Positions 22,057 to 31,633 of a stretch of DNA of 64,000 nucleotides are shown here, piece by piece. The notes under the pieces were generated by a model. It was not told where the DNA came from. It made no database searches and saw only the letters and a list, made by a program, of their open reading frames with translations. Location: contig NZ_JANJTZ010000002.1 in assembly GCF_024710845.1 (NCBI RefSeq), forward strand, positions 62,001 to 126,000, read 5' to 3'. The stretch is from Mesorhizobium sp. (GTDB lineage: Bacteria; Pseudomonadota; Alphaproteobacteria; Rhizobiales; Rhizobiaceae). The first letter of the stretch is position 1. Every line of letters starts with the position of its first letter. The translations under genes and the position numbers were made by a program.

Positions 22057-23167
22057 GCATCGGCATCAGCACGTAGAGCGCATGCTCGTCGCTGGTGTCC
22101 TGGATGAGGGTCGGCGAGCCGGCATCGGCGAGAAGGAAGCGCGCGTCGCTGCCGTTGAGCTGAGCGGTGACGTCGAGCAGATAACGCGCATTGAAGCCGA
22201 TCTCCATCGGATCGGCGTCGTAGTCGGCGGCGATCTCCTCCGTCGCGCTGCCGGAATCCGGATTGTTGACGGTCAGCGTCACCTGCCCGTCGGCGATCGC
22301 CATCTTCACCGCGCGGCCACGTTCGGACGAGATCGTCGAGACGCGGTCGACCGCCTGCGCGAAGCTCTGCCGGTCGATGGTGAGCTTCTTGTCGTTGCCC
22401 GACGGAATGACGCGCTGGTAGTCCGGGAAGGTGCCGTCGATCAGCTTCGACGTCAGCACCACGCTGCCGATGGTGAAGCGGATCTTGGTGTCGGAGAGCT
22501 CGACGGTGACGGCAACATCGGGATTGTCGACGAGCTTCTGCAGCTCCGACACCGTCTTGCGCGGAACGATGATGCCGGGCATCCCTTCCGAACCAGCAGG
22601 CGCCTCGGTATCGGCGCGCGCGAGGCGATGGCCGTCGGTCGCCACCGAGCGCAGGCTGAGCTGCCCGCCGGACTCGATCGTGTGGAGGTAGATGCCGTTG
22701 AGATAGTAGCGCGTCTCTTCGGTCGAGATCGCGAATTGGGTCTTGTCGATCAGATGCTTCAGCACCGAGGAATCGATGCGGAAGATGTGCGAGAACGAGC
22801 CGGCCGACAGTTCCGGGAAATCCGACTGCGGCAGGCACTGCAGCCGGAAGCTCGCCCGGCCCGAGATCACCGTCATCGAGTTGCCGTCGTCGGCGGTCTT
22901 CAGCATCACTTCCGCGCCATCGGGCAGCTTGCGCACGATGTCGTAGAGCAGGTGCGCCGGAACGGTCGTCGCGCCGGTGCGCTCGATCTGGGCCGGCGTC
23001 GCCTCCGTCATCTCAAGGTCGAGGTCGGTCGCCTTCATCTCGAGGCTGGCGCCGGTCGCCTTCAGGAGCACGTTCGACAGGATCGGGATCGTGTTGCGCC
23101 GCTCGACGACCCGGTGGACGTGGTTCAGCGACTTCAGGAGGTTCGAACGCTCGAGTGTAACACGCAT
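22049..23167 (-). CDS. dnaN: DNA polymerase III beta sliding clamp
   Basis: 372-residue processivity clamp that encircles DNA and tethers polymerase III. The three clamp domains are recognisable: MRVTLERSNLLKSLNHVHRV with RRNTIPILSNVLL; the SATEETRYYLNGIYLH-type segment with ATDGHRLA; and IPSGNDKKLTIDRQSF with the C-terminal HALYVLMPMRV. I chose the ATG at 23167, which gives the usual length; an in-frame ATG at 23200 would add 11 residues. It lies 213 bp downstream of dnaA. Confidence 0.97.
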   Translation of the reverse strand: MRVTLERSNLLKSLNHVHRVVERRNTIPILSNVLLKATGASLEMKATDLDLEMTEATPAQIERTGATTVPAHLLYDIVRKLPDGAEVMLKTADDGNSMTVISGRASFRLQCLPQSDFPELSAGSFSHIFRIDSSVLKHLIDKTQFAISTEETRYYLNGIYLHTIESGGQLSLRSVATDGHRLARADTEAPAGSEGMPGIIVPRKTVSELQKLVDNPDVAVTVELSDTKIRFTIGSVVLTSKLIDGTFPDYQRVIPSGNDKKLTIDRQSFAQAVDRVSTISSERGRAVKMAIADGQVTLTVNNPDSGSATEEIAADYDADPMEIGFNARYLLDVTAQLNGSDARFLLADAGSPTLIQDTSDEHALYVLMPMRV

Positions 23168-23380
23168 GACGACCGGGTCTCGCTCAAGTGAAACTGACAT
23201 ACGCGGGCGGGAACCACCCACGCAGGCACGCCCGGAATGGGCAGGATTCGAGCGCAAAATGACAGGAAATGGCCTCCAAAAGCAAGCCCGCCGCGCGGTC
23301 GAGGCTCCTTATGGCAGGCTAATCGGGGGATAAAGGGCGGGGGCCCTCCGAACGCGTCCGGAAGGCCGGGCAGGGGCGCC

Positions 23381-24940
23381 TCAAGCCTGATCGTTGATCA
23401 GGCGCCGCAAAAGTTCCAGTTCCTGCGCCAGCGTGGTGTCGCTGGTGGACAGGCCCTCGATCTTGCGCACCGCATGCAGCACGGTCGTGTGGTCGCGCCC
23501 GCCGAAACGACGGCCGATCTCGGGCAGCGAGCGCGGCGTCAGCACTTTGGACAGATACATCGCCACCTGACGCGGCTTGACAATCGTCCGCGTGCGACGA
23601 TTGGAGAGCAGCTCCGTCTTCGAGACGTTGTAGTGGCGCGCCACGATGCGCTGGATGTCCTCGATGCGCACCCGCTTCGGCTCACCGGAGCGGTAGATAT
23701 GCCCGAGCAGCTCGTCGATCCGGTCGAGCGTGATTTGCGGCTCGAAGGACTGGCGGAAGATCAGCTGGTTGAAGGCGCCTTCGAGCTCGCGGCCGCTGCC
23801 GGTGACCGTGCGGGCGACGTGGTCGATGATCTCGTCGGGAATGGACAGCGACTGGTCCTCTGCGCGCGCGACCGTCAGCTTCTGGCGCAGCATCTCCAGG
23901 CGCATCTGGTAGTCGGGTGCCGACATTTCGAGCGAAACGCCGCCATTGAGACGCGAGCGGACGCGCGGCTCGAGCGATTCCAGCTCCGCCGGAGGCCTGT
24001 CCGCTGCCACTACCACCTGCTTGGCGCTGTCGAGCAGCATGTTGATCAGGTGGCAGAATTCGTTCTGGATCGACTTGCCCTGCAGGAACTGCATGTCGTC
24101 GATGATGAGCAGGTCGATGTCGCGCAGCTGCTCTTTCAGTGTCAGCGCGTTGTTGTCGCGGATCGCGGTCGCGAACCGCCACATGAAGTATTCGGCCGTC
24201 AGGTAGACCACGCGCGATTTCGGATCCTGGCGCAGCGCCTCCGCGGCGATCGCCTGGAGAAGGTGCGTCTTGCCGAGCCCGACCGACGCGTGGATGAAGA
24301 GCGGATTGAACCTCACCGATCCCGGACCGGCCTCCGCGACCGTCTTCGCCGCCGCGTAGGCGACGCGGTTGGAAGGGCCGTCGATGAACGACTGGAACGT
24401 GTAGCGGGGGTCGAGCGGCGAACCGAGCGAGCCGGGCTTCGATTCATGTTCGACGAAGCCTGCGCGCGGCGCCGCCGGACGCTCGGTCTTTGTCGGCGAG
24501 AGCATGCCAGACCCCAGCGCCGTCTCCGACTGGCGCGCCGCCTTGCGCGCGACCGGCTGCTCCGCCGCCTCCGGCTGACCGCCGTGGCGCACCGGGCTGC
24601 GCACGATCACCTCGACCTTGAGCAGCGACGGATCGATCTCGCGCCAGATTTCGCTGATCATGTCGAGATAGTGGCCGTTGATCCAGGAGCGCAGGAAGGC
24701 CGTCGGGACGGAAAGACGAACCAGGCTCTTCGACGCCTCGGTCACCTTCATGCGGCCGAACCAGCTCGAATAGACGTCATGGCCAAGTCGTGCCTTGAGC
24801 TGCGCCTTGACGCGCTCGAAATCCGCCGTCGTGCCGTCGGTGCCGCGCCCCGGCAGCGACGCCGAGGCAAGCACTCCCCTCGCGCTCTCCGAGAAGATTG
24901 GCAGTCCCGCTTCGATTTCCGGACCGATCCCGCTGTCCAT
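23381..24940 (-). CDS. dnaA: chromosomal replication initiator protein DnaA
   Basis: About 519-residue AAA+ initiator that binds DnaA boxes and opens the origin. Domain I reads [20 protein letters not shown]. Domain III starts with [20 protein letters not shown], has Walker [13 protein letters not shown] near residue 222 and Walker [14 protein letters not shown]. Domain IV ends with the box-binding [17 protein letters not shown] chose the ATG at 24940, which has AAGGA 8 nt upstream; an ATG at 24967 is possible. The longer frame to 25168 looks non-coding. DnaA-box-like sites lie in its upstream region. Confidence 0.97.
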   Translation of the reverse strand: MDSGIGPEIEAGLPIFSESARGVLASASLPGRGTDGTTADFERVKAQLKARLGHDVYSSWFGRMKVTEASKSLVRLSVPTAFLRSWINGHYLDMISEIWREIDPSLLKVEVIVRSPVRHGGQPEAAEQPVARKAARQSETALGSGMLSPTKTERPAAPRAGFVEHESKPGSLGSPLDPRYTFQSFIDGPSNRVAYAAAKTVAEAGPGSVRFNPLFIHASVGLGKTHLLQAIAAEALRQDPKSRVVYLTAEYFMWRFATAIRDNNALTLKEQLRDIDLLIIDDMQFLQGKSIQNEFCHLINMLLDSAKQVVVAADRPPAELESLEPRVRSRLNGGVSLEMSAPDYQMRLEMLRQKLTVARAEDQSLSIPDEIIDHVARTVTGSGRELEGAFNQLIFRQSFEPQITLDRIDELLGHIYRSGEPKRVRIEDIQRIVARHYNVSKTELLSNRRTRTIVKPRQVAMYLSKVLTPRSLPEIGRRFGGRDHTTVLHAVRKIEGLSTSDTTLAQELELLRRLINDQA

Positions 24941-25687
24941 GCTGGTTTTCCTTGCCTTGTCGACCATGTTGTCCGCCTTCTTCGATGCGCCCGTCGGGCA
25001 CGCATCGAGCTCCGCATGTTCTTTCGTCGCGCTGGTCTTGCGCCAGCTTTCCAACCACGCCCGGCACCGTCCTCGACCGGCGTCGAACCCGTTTTGGGCA
25101 TAGACGAGCCGGTCCCGGCTTTTGGCCAGACTCGGCACGCATACCCCGTATCGCAAACGACGACGCAAATCCGCCGTCTTGAGAGAACAAACCTCTCCTG
25201 CCGCGGGTTTGCTCCCGCGGTCGAATACTGTTGCTGCTGTCTTGGTAAACGGGTTTTTGCCCGCCCTCTCGATGCCTGAACATTACAGAACCGACGGGCG
25301 GCTGGGCAAGTCCGTCAGTCACGGTTTCTTAACCTGTTGCAGCCTCGGGATGGGTCAAATCCGGCTCGCGGCGATCACCGATTGTGGCAAAACTGTTATG
25401 AATCAATCTGTTTGGATGGGACTGTTTTTTTACGGCGCCGGCCAAAAAGATTCTTAAAAAATTCGCTTGACACCCTTCTGTCCGGTTCAACCCACAGGTT
25501 GCGTGGACAACGTGTGGAAAACCTTCTGGAAGTAGTTGATGTTATTCGCAAAAATTTGCCAGACGCGAGTCCGTGGCGATGGCGCGGAGAAGGCGAAATT
25601 CGCGGGTTTCCGCAACCCTGCCGGCAAACGATATCCGGTTCTCCAAGCAGAGCAAGAGCTTAGCCGTGGTTCGCCTATCCGGCAAAC
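24941..25687. promoter_or_regulatory. dnaA upstream region with DnaA-box-like and GANTC sites
   Basis: About 750 bp without a convincing gene, becoming AT-richer between 25380 and 25560. DnaA-box-like sequences are TGTGGCAAA (25383-25391), CGTGGACAA (25502-25510) and TGTGGAAAA (25513-25521, 8 of 9 to the consensus TGTGGATAA). GANTC sites for CcrM-type methylation are at 25129, 25400, 25449 and 25567. This fits dnaA autoregulation and cell-cycle control. Whether it is also the replication origin is open; in related bacteria oriC often lies elsewhere. Confidence 0.45.
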
Positions 25688-25714
25688 AAAAAAGCCGGCG
25701 CGAGGCGCCGGCTT
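25688..25714 (-). terminator. rho-independent terminator of rpsT
   Basis: A perfect 10-bp stem AAGCCGGCGC / GCGCCGGCTT (25692-25701 and 25705-25714) with a GAG/CTC loop is followed in minus orientation by TTTTTT. It lies 22 nt after the rpsT stop and insulates rpsT from dnaA. Confidence 0.9.
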
Positions 25715-25735
25715 CGGAATGTCGATGGGGTCGTA

Positions 25736-26002
25736 TCAGACGGTCAGCGCCTTTACCCGCTGGGCCAGGCGCGAGACCTTACGAGAGGCGGTATTGGCGT
25801 GAACCACGCCCTTCGAGGCGGCACGCATCAATTCCGGCTGGGCCGCGGCGAAAGCGGCCTGCGCGGCGGTCTTGTCGCCGGCAGCAAGTGCTTCCTCGAC
25901 CTTGCGCACGAAGCTGCGGACGCGCGAACGGCGGTTCTTGTTGACCGCGGTGCGGCGGGCGATCTTGCGCGTGGCCTTCTTGGCCGAAGACGTATTGGCC
26001 AT
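25736..26002 (-). CDS. rpsT: 30S ribosomal protein S20
   Basis: 88-residue basic S20 that binds 16S rRNA in the small subunit. [40 protein letters not shown] and [18 protein letters not shown] are diagnostic. It has its own terminator and lies between ech and dnaA, the order known in rhizobia. The upstream gap to the enoyl-CoA hydratase gene is 170 bp and should hold its promoter. Confidence 0.98.
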   Translation of the reverse strand: MANTSSAKKATRKIARRTAVNKNRRSRVRSFVRKVEEALAAGDKTAAQAAFAAAQPELMRAASKGVVHANTASRKVSRLAQRVKALTV

Positions 26003-26172
26003 ACTCGTCTCTCTTTCCGGTTCTGCGTTGCCGTGATCTGCGTCACGGCCGCGCCAAAAACATCGGGCGGCCGATGGGCCGCCTCAGGTGGGCGGGCTTA
26101 TAGTCGAGCTTTCCGGACCCGTCAACGACCACGCGGCGTCAAACCGCCTCTCGGCGCGAAAAAACCGGGACT

Positions 26173-26946
26173 CTAACGGTTGCGGAAGTTCGGCGACCGC
26201 TTCTCGACGAAAGCGGCCATGCCTTCCTTCTGGTCCTCGAGCGCAAACATCGAATGGAACACGCGCCGCTCGAAGCGCAGACCTTCGCTCAGCGTCGTCT
26301 CGTAGACCCGGTTGACCGCCTCCTTGGTCATCATCACTGCCGGCAACGAGAAGGAGGCGATCTTGGCCGCCGCCTTGAGTGCTTCCTCGACGAGGTCGGC
26401 GGCTGGCACGACACGCGACACCAGGCCCGAACGCTCGGCTTCGGCCGCGTCCATCATCCGGCCGGTCAGGCACATGTCCATCGCCTTGGACTTGCCGACG
26501 AAGCGTGTGAGGCGCTGCGATCCGCCCATGCCGGGCATGACGCCGAGCGTGATCTCCGGCTGGCCGAACCTGGCGGTATCCGAGGCGATGATGAAGTCGC
26601 ACATCATGGCGAGTTCGCAGCCGCCGCCGAGCGCATAGCCGGAGACGGCGGCGATGATCGGCTTGCGCACCCGCCCCATCGCGTCCCATCCGGCGAAGAA
26701 GTCCTCCAGATACATGTCGACATAGGTCTTCGGCTGCATCTCGCGAATGTCGGCGCCCGCGGCAAAGGCCTTCTCGGAACCGGTCAGTACGATCGCGCCC
26801 ACGGCCGCGTCTGCCTCGAAGGCCTGCAGCGCGTCGACCACCTCATGCAACACCGTCGAGTTGAGCGCGTTGAGCGCCTTCGGACGGTTCAGCGTCACCA
26901 GGCCGACGCGGCCCCTGGTTTCGACGAGAATGGTTTCGTAGGCCAT
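26173..26946 (-). CDS. enoyl-CoA hydratase
   Basis: 257-residue crotonase-fold enzyme that hydrates trans-2-enoyl-CoA in fatty-acid beta-oxidation. The oxyanion-hole segment is [11 protein letters not shown], and the two catalytic glutamates are Glu111 ([12 protein letters not shown]) and Glu131 ([16 protein letters not shown]). Both are present, so hydratase activity is likely. It is downstream of mutM by 33 nt on the same strand and probably co-transcribed with deoB-mutM. The conserved place beside rpsT-dnaA supports orthology with the rhizobial echA/fadB1-type gene. Confidence 0.95.
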   Translation of the reverse strand: MAYETILVETRGRVGLVTLNRPKALNALNSTVLHEVVDALQAFEADAAVGAIVLTGSEKAFAAGADIREMQPKTYVDMYLEDFFAGWDAMGRVRKPIIAAVSGYALGGGCELAMMCDFIIASDTARFGQPEITLGVMPGMGGSQRLTRFVGKSKAMDMCLTGRMMDAAEAERSGLVSRVVPAADLVEEALKAAAKIASFSLPAVMMTKEAVNRVYETTLSEGLRFERRVFHSMFALEDQKEGMAAFVEKRSPNFRNR

Positions 26947-26979
26947 AGGATCCTCCAGATGAATGGGACTGCGGCCTGC

Positions 26980-27873
26980 CTAGCGCTGGCAGGACGCGCA
27001 GAAGAAAGTGGACCGGCCGGACTGGACGATACGTTCGACCGTTCCGCCGCACCCTGGCCGGAGGCAGGGCTCTCCCTCACGGTCATACACCGAGAAGGAA
27101 TGCTGGAAATAGCCGAGCGAGCCATCGGCATGCATATAGTCCCTCAGGCTCGATCCGCCGGCGGCGATGGCGTCCGCGATCACTTCGCGGATCGCGGTCG
27201 CGAGCCGTTCGGCGCGGACACCGGGACGGCCGGGCGGTCCGGCGATGGAACCCGCAGCGCGTCGCGGCGACAGCCCGGCCCGCCAGAGAGCTTCGCAGAC
27301 ATAGATGTTGCCGAGGCCCGCGATCAGTCGCTGGTCGAGAAGGGCGGCCTTCAGCGGCGTCTTCTTTCCTCGCAAGAGAGTAGAAAGCAGTTCGCCATCG
27401 AGGCTGTTGCCGGTCGGGTCGACGCCGAGGCCAGCAAGAGACGGATGCTCGTTGAGCCGGTTTTCGTCGGAGAGCAGCATGAAGCCGAAGCGGCGCGGGT
27501 CGTTGAAGACGATGCAGCCCCGTTCCCCGGAATGGGTGAGGAGATGCAGCACCACGTGGTCGTGCGCCGCCGCCTTGGAGCGCTCATAGTGGAATTCGCC
27601 CGGGACGACGGCTGCGCCGCCCATCTCCACCCGCCACGACCCCGACATTCCGAGATGCGAGATGACGACCGCTCCGTCGTCCAGATGGATCGTCAGGTAT
27701 TTGGCGCGCCGGCCGATCGCGGTGACCCGCCTGCCCGAAAGGCGCTCGGGAAAATGCTCGGGGAACGGATACCGGAGATCCGGGCGCCTTTGTTCGACGC
27801 GCTCGATCAGCGCGCCCTCGAGATGCGGCTGCAGGCCGCGACGGACGGTCTCGACTTCGGGCAGTTCAGGCAT
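26980..27873 (-). CDS. mutM: formamidopyrimidine-DNA glycosylase
   Basis: 297-residue bifunctional glycosylase/AP lyase that removes 8-oxoguanine and formamidopyrimidines. The N-terminus [13 protein letters not shown] carries the catalytic Pro and Glu after Met removal. A helix-two-turn-helix ([12 protein letters not shown]) and the C-terminal zinc finger C-x4-C...C-x2-C ([17 protein letters not shown]) are complete. The ATG at 27873 overlaps the deoB stop by 8 nt. In S. meliloti the gene lies beside ubiE; here deoB takes that position. Confidence 0.97.
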   Translation of the reverse strand: MPELPEVETVRRGLQPHLEGALIERVEQRRPDLRYPFPEHFPERLSGRRVTAIGRRAKYLTIHLDDGAVVISHLGMSGSWRVEMGGAAVVPGEFHYERSKAAAHDHVVLHLLTHSGERGCIVFNDPRRFGFMLLSDENRLNEHPSLAGLGVDPTGNSLDGELLSTLLRGKKTPLKAALLDQRLIAGLGNIYVCEALWRAGLSPRRAAGSIAGPPGRPGVRAERLATAIREVIADAIAAGGSSLRDYMHADGSLGYFQHSFSVYDREGEPCLRPGCGGTVERIVQSGRSTFFCASCQR

Positions 27874-29107
27874 CGGCGCGCAGCAGGCCGTAGAAGGACG
27901 TGCCGTGGCGGCCGGGGGCAATTCCCAGATGCTCCGCCACCGTCTCGCCGATGTCCGCGAAGGTGGGCCGCAACCCGACATCGGCGGGCTTCAGGCCGGG
28001 GCCAGTGCCGACGATCGGCACGCGCTCGCGCGTATGGTCGGTGCCGCGCCAGGACGGATCGTTGCCATGGTCGGCGGTGAGGATCAGGATGTCGCCCGGC
28101 CTCAGCTTGCCGAGAGCCTCGGGCAGGCGCCGGTCGAACGCCTCCAGTGCGGCCGCATAGCCTGGAATGTCGCGGCGATGGCCGAACTCCGTGTCGAAAT
28201 CGACGAAGTTCGCGAAGACGAAGTCGCCGTCCCTCGCATCGTCCATGGCGCCGAGCGCGGCGTCGAACATGGCCATGTTGCCGGGGGCCTTGCGGACTTC
28301 GGAAATGCCGCGATGGGCGAAGATATCGCCGATCTTGCCTACCCCGATCACGCGCTTGCCGTTGGCCACGACGCGGTCGGCCAGCGTCGGCTCCGGCGGC
28401 GGCACGGCAAGGTCCTTGCGGTTATGGGTGCGCTTGAAGGTTTCGGCGGTTTCGCCGACGAACGGGCGCGCGATGACCCGGCCGATGTTGAGCGGGTCGA
28501 CGAGCTTGCGCACGATCTTGCAGAGGTCGTAGAGGCGCTGCAGGCCGAAATGCTCCTCGTGCGCGGCGATCTGGAGCACCGAGTCGACGGAGGTGTAGCA
28601 GATCGGCTTGCCGGTCCGGATGTGTTCTTCGCCCAGGCGCTCGATGATCCCGGTGCCCGATGCGTGGCAATTGCCGAGGATGCCGGGAAGCCCGCCTTCG
28701 CGGATGATCGCTTCGGTCAGGTCGGCGGGAAAGGTCGGAACCGTGTCAGGAAAGTAGCCCCATTTGAACGGCACCGGAACGCCGGCGATCTCCCAATGGC
28801 CGGACGGCGTGTCCTTCCCGTCGGACACTTCCTGCGCGGCGCCATGAAATCCGGCCGGCGCGGCGATGGGGTCCATCCCGGCAGGGTGATGTCCGGTGGA
28901 TGCACGCAATGCCTCGCCGAGACCGAGCCGCATCATCTGCGGCAGCCGCAGCGGTCCTTGCCGCAGCCCGGCCTGATCGCCCTTGCCCACCGCGCAAGCC
29001 GCGGCGATATGGCCGAACGTGTTCGAACCCTCGTCACCGAACTTTGCGGCGTCGGCCGAGCCGCCGATGCCGAAGGAGTCGAGTACGAAGATGAAGGCGC
29101 GGGGCAT
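27866..29107 (-). CDS. deoB: phosphopentomutase
   Basis: 413-residue metalloenzyme of the alkaline-phosphatase superfamily that interconverts ribose/deoxyribose 1- and 5-phosphates in nucleoside salvage. It starts [20 protein letters not shown] with the metal-binding Asp, has [13 protein letters not shown] with the nucleophile Thr, and ends with [20 protein letters not shown], which supplies further metal ligands. The ATG at 29107 was chosen; an extra 11 residues upstream look non-coding. It is upstream of and translationally coupled to mutM, an unusual partner. Confidence 0.97.
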   Translation of the reverse strand: MPRAFIFVLDSFGIGGSADAAKFGDEGSNTFGHIAAACAVGKGDQAGLRQGPLRLPQMMRLGLGEALRASTGHHPAGMDPIAAPAGFHGAAQEVSDGKDTPSGHWEIAGVPVPFKWGYFPDTVPTFPADLTEAIIREGGLPGILGNCHASGTGIIERLGEEHIRTGKPICYTSVDSVLQIAAHEEHFGLQRLYDLCKIVRKLVDPLNIGRVIARPFVGETAETFKRTHNRKDLAVPPPEPTLADRVVANGKRVIGVGKIGDIFAHRGISEVRKAPGNMAMFDAALGAMDDARDGDFVFANFVDFDTEFGHRRDIPGYAAALEAFDRRLPEALGKLRPGDILILTADHGNDPSWRGTDHTRERVPIVGTGPGLKPADVGLRPTFADIGETVAEHLGIAPGRHGTSFYGLLRADA

Positions 29108-29298
29108 CGGTGTCCGTTGGGGCCGCATGGGGTCCGGCAAGACATAGGGGCGAACGGAAGCGATGGCAATCCGGAGGCTACAGGGTCAAGCAGCGCCTGC
29201 CGGGCGATAACGCCGATGCGGCCGAGGAGGAACGCCGTCGGCGGTCACAGGCGTCCGCAAAATCGCTCTGTCGGCACGACAAAGACCGCTTGCCGGTC

Positions 29299-29910
29299 TC
29301 AGCAGGTCGGGCAGTCGATCGAGTTGCTCATGCGCGGACGCAGGTAGTACGTCTCTTTCATGTTGATGTTGTCGAAGGCGGCAAGCAGCCCCGTCGTCGA
29401 CTTCTGGCTGGCCGTCCAGGTGATGATGGGTCTGTAGTCGAGCCAGGTCTCGACGCGGATCAGGAATGACCCCCTGACCTTCAGCGCTGCCGGCACGGTC
29501 GTGACCGTGTCCTTTGCGGCATCCTGCGAGAATGCGCCGTTGACCATCTTGCGCGACCAGGCGACGAGGACCTTGGGGGTTTCCTCGTCGGTGACAGTAA
29601 TAGCGGTGATGACGACTTTGAGCTGCGACCGGTTGTAGGGGTTCAGCGTGGCTTCGCCGATCGACATGATCGCCTCGACCTCGCTCTTGCTGATGGTCTG
29701 CTGCTGGGTCACGAGGTCGGCGATCATCGAAGCCGACCGGCCAACCTTCTTGTTGGCGTCGATCGCCGGAGCGATCTCCATCGTCACGAAATACATGGTC
29801 AGCAGCAACGGCGCGATGAACGCGAACTCGATCGCCGCCACACCCTTGCGGTCGGCACCGGCGCGTCGCAGCAATCGTGTCGCTCTGCTGATCCAGTCGA
29901 AACTCGACAT
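29299..29910 (-). CDS. TadE/TadG-family pilus assembly protein
   Basis: 203-residue minor pseudopilin-like protein of the Tad system. After a basic N-terminus comes the TadE signature GVAAIEFAFIAPLLLTMYFV, the prepilin-type cleavage and membrane segment. The periplasmic part includes RSASMIADLVTQQQTISKSE. It ends in two cysteines, DCPTC. The ATG at 29910 has AAGGA upstream. It lies 31 nt after another TadE-like gene on the same strand and probably contributes to Flp pilus assembly. Confidence 0.85.
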   Translation of the reverse strand: MSSFDWISRATRLLRRAGADRKGVAAIEFAFIAPLLLTMYFVTMEIAPAIDANKKVGRSASMIADLVTQQQTISKSEVEAIMSIGEATLNPYNRSQLKVVITAITVTDEETPKVLVAWSRKMVNGAFSQDAAKDTVTTVPAALKVRGSFLIRVETWLDYRPIITWTASQKSTTGLLAAFDNINMKETYYLRPRMSNSIDCPTC

Positions 29911-29941
29911 GGTTCTGGTTTCCTTGGTCAAACGGGGTCGC

Positions 29942-30529
29942 CTAGTCGTCGAAAGGTTCGTTCTGCCAGGTCATCGAGGCGAAGTGCAGCGTCTTGCTGC
30001 CCTTCAGATTTGACATCGCCTTGCGCATGAAGTCGGTCATCACCGGCCATTCGTAGAAGACGCGCAGCATGTTCTTCGTCATCGACTTGCCGGGGTCGAA
30101 CTGGAAATTCGAGGAAGCCAGTTCCTTGGTGCTGCCGGAGCCGACATAGACGATCTTCATGGCGGCGGCGTCCTTGAAGGTCGAATACTGCCGCAGGTCG
30201 ATCTTCAGGCCCGGGCAGCCGGACGCGACGAGGATATCGATCTGATCGCAGATCAGCTGCTTGACCGTGGCCTCCGTCAATCCTGCAGCCTTGACCTGGC
30301 CCGTGCGAAGCTGGCGGGCGACGTTGTCCGTCGCGTTGGCGAGCAGTTGCGATCCGGCGAAGGAAATGCAGCTCTCGAGGATGGCGAACACCAGGAGCGA
30401 GAAGGGAATTGCCAAGAGGCTGAACTCGATCGCGACATTGCCGTTGCGATCGCGCAGGAAACGCCGCGTCCGGCGATCGGCCTGGCGCGTTTCAGTGGTC
30501 GGGACGACCGAATTGCCCGCAGTATCCAT
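29942..30529 (-). CDS. tadE: TadE-family pilus assembly protein
   Basis: 195-residue pseudopilin-like protein. The basic leader DRRTRRFLRDRNGNVAIEFS leads into the TadE membrane segment LLAIPFSLLVFAILESCISF, followed by NATDNVARQLRTGQVK. Two cysteines (LICDQ and ASGCPG) could form a disulfide in the periplasm. I started it at the ATG at 30529, since the frame to 30631 adds low-complexity non-coding sequence. It is the first gene of the minus-strand TadE pair. TadE proteins are processed by the prepilin peptidase. Confidence 0.85.
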   Translation of the reverse strand: MDTAGNSVVPTTETRQADRRTRRFLRDRNGNVAIEFSLLAIPFSLLVFAILESCISFAGSQLLANATDNVARQLRTGQVKAAGLTEATVKQLICDQIDILVASGCPGLKIDLRQYSTFKDAAAMKIVYVGSGSTKELASSNFQFDPGKSMTKNMLRVFYEWPVMTDFMRKAMSNLKGSKTLHFASMTWQNEPFDD

Positions 30530-30661
30530 CTGCCCCTGTCTCACCTTGGAGTTCACGGGCAGCAGGTTAGCCGAGAATGGTTGCGATCCGGTTGTCGCGC
30601 AAAGTAAAGATTTCCGCGCAATTTTAGCCAATCGTAACCCGTGTCGGAGCGCCGGCCGGGC

Positions 30662-31093
30662 TTACTGGCTGGCGTTCATCTCGGATTCCGACTGGCGCTC
30701 GGCATCGGTCTTGTAGGCGCTCTCGCACAGAGGCGTGCAGGAGAGCGTCTGCACCTCGGACCGGCGGTAGATCCGCACCGAGCGGGCATCCTGTCGAGTC
30801 ACGTAGACCTGTTCGTCGACGATCGGAGCGCCCTGCGCGTCCATGACGACGAGATTGGTCACGCCGAAACCCTTGCCGGTCAGGACGATGGTGTTCGCGT
30901 CCTGCACGGCCGCATCCGCGATAGCGGGATTGCCCACGACGATGGTGTCCGCCGGCCGGGCAAGCTTCACGATCTTCGCCTGGTTCATCACGACCTGGAT
31001 GCCGGTATCCGCCGGAACGGCGGTCGTCGCAAGCGCTACGGCGGCGGCCGACAGGGCAGCGGCTATCAGCAGACGGGCAGCGGAATGAGCCAC
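30662..31093 (-). CDS. stand-alone pilus-secretin N-terminal domain protein (CpaC N-domain-like)
   Basis: 143-residue exported protein. A signal peptide (LLIAAALSAAAVALATTAVP) precedes the T2SS/T3SS pilus secretin N-terminal domain: VVMNQAKIVKLARPADTIVV, GNPAIADAAV, TIVLTGKGFGVTNLVVMDAQ. The same domain forms the N-terminus of CpaC in this window, but no secretin barrel follows here. The C-terminal tail has a Cys pair, TLSCTPLCESAY. It is divergent from flp across a 334-bp gap with repeated ATCTTCGG motifs. Probably a periplasmic accessory of the Tad secretin. Confidence 0.82.
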   Translation of the reverse strand: MAHSAARLLIAAALSAAAVALATTAVPADTGIQVVMNQAKIVKLARPADTIVVGNPAIADAAVQDANTIVLTGKGFGVTNLVVMDAQGAPIVDEQVYVTRQDARSVRIYRRSEVQTLSCTPLCESAYKTDAERQSESEMNASQ

Positions 31094-31120
31094 GAAGGCC
31101 TCCTTGAATGGAAAGTTCCA

Positions 31121-31271
31121 ACCGAAGATGAATGAGATTGGTGAATCTTCGGTTAAGTCCGCCGCTGCCGGGACCGCGCCGGCAAGCGGAAGACATCGCT
31201 GAAGGAATCGCGCGCGCGAGAAGATCGCGGGATCCTGACGATTACAATTCGGGGTGCCAGGTTATCTTCGG
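31121..31271. promoter_or_regulatory. repeated ATCTTCGG motifs upstream of the pilus genes
   Basis: ACCGAAGAT (31121-31129) and ATCTTCGGT (31145-31153) form a perfect 9-bp inverted repeat with a 15-nt loop, 28-60 bp upstream of the stand-alone N-domain gene. A third copy, ATCTTCGG, is at 31264-31271 and, like the second, leads into TTAA sequence. The divergent gap 31094-31427 must hold the promoters of both the N-domain gene and flp. The motif is a candidate regulator site. Confidence 0.45.
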
Positions 31272-31427
31272 ATTAACCAACGTCGGCTCTCGAGGAGCGT
31301 AACGTTTTGGTAATCCTGTTCGTTAAGCCGATTTCAAGAGCTTCCCGATAGTGTCGCAATCATCCGATCGACACAGAAGAACCGCCGACGGAATTGCTGT
31401 GTAACACGTGGAGTTAGGAGCTCTCAA

Positions 31428-31601
31428 ATGACCAAGCTTTTCGCACGCTTTGTGAAGAACGAGTCCGGCGCGACCGCCATCGAATACGGCCTGATCGCCG
31501 CTCTGATCGCGCTTGCCATCATGATGGGCGCTGGCCAGCTCGGCAACTCGCTCGACGCCAAGTTCAAGGAACTGGCCACGACGCTCGACGGCGCCGGCTG
31601 A
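31428..31601 (+). CDS. flp: Flp-family type IVb major pilin
   Basis: 57-residue prepilin, the structural subunit of the Tad pilus. The leader MTKLFARFVKNESG is cut after Gly, before ATAIEYGLIAALIALAIMM, which carries the Glu5-Tyr6 pair of Flp pilins. The mature subunit is about 43 residues. AGGAG lies 7 nt before the ATG. The gene is followed by a strong terminator, so it is expressed separately from the export genes downstream, as is usual for an abundant pilin. Confidence 0.95.
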   Translation: MTKLFARFVKNESGATAIEYGLIAALIALAIMMGAGQLGNSLDAKFKELATTLDGAG

Positions 31602-31633
31602 TCCGCCTGACCGGCCTATCGCCGGAACTCATC

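Noticed and set aside
24968-25168. N-terminal extension of DnaA
   Set aside because: The extra residues are Arg/Cys-rich and unlike domain I of DnaA; good ribosome-binding signals occur only at 24940 and 24967.
23237-25279. 680-residue plus-strand open frame across dnaA
   Set aside because: Antisense to dnaA, whose AAA+ and box-binding motifs are unambiguous; the translation is a GC-driven shadow.
31094-31427. CtrA-binding site upstream of flp
   Set aside because: Several TTAA elements occur, but none shows the TTAA-N7-TTAA spacing.
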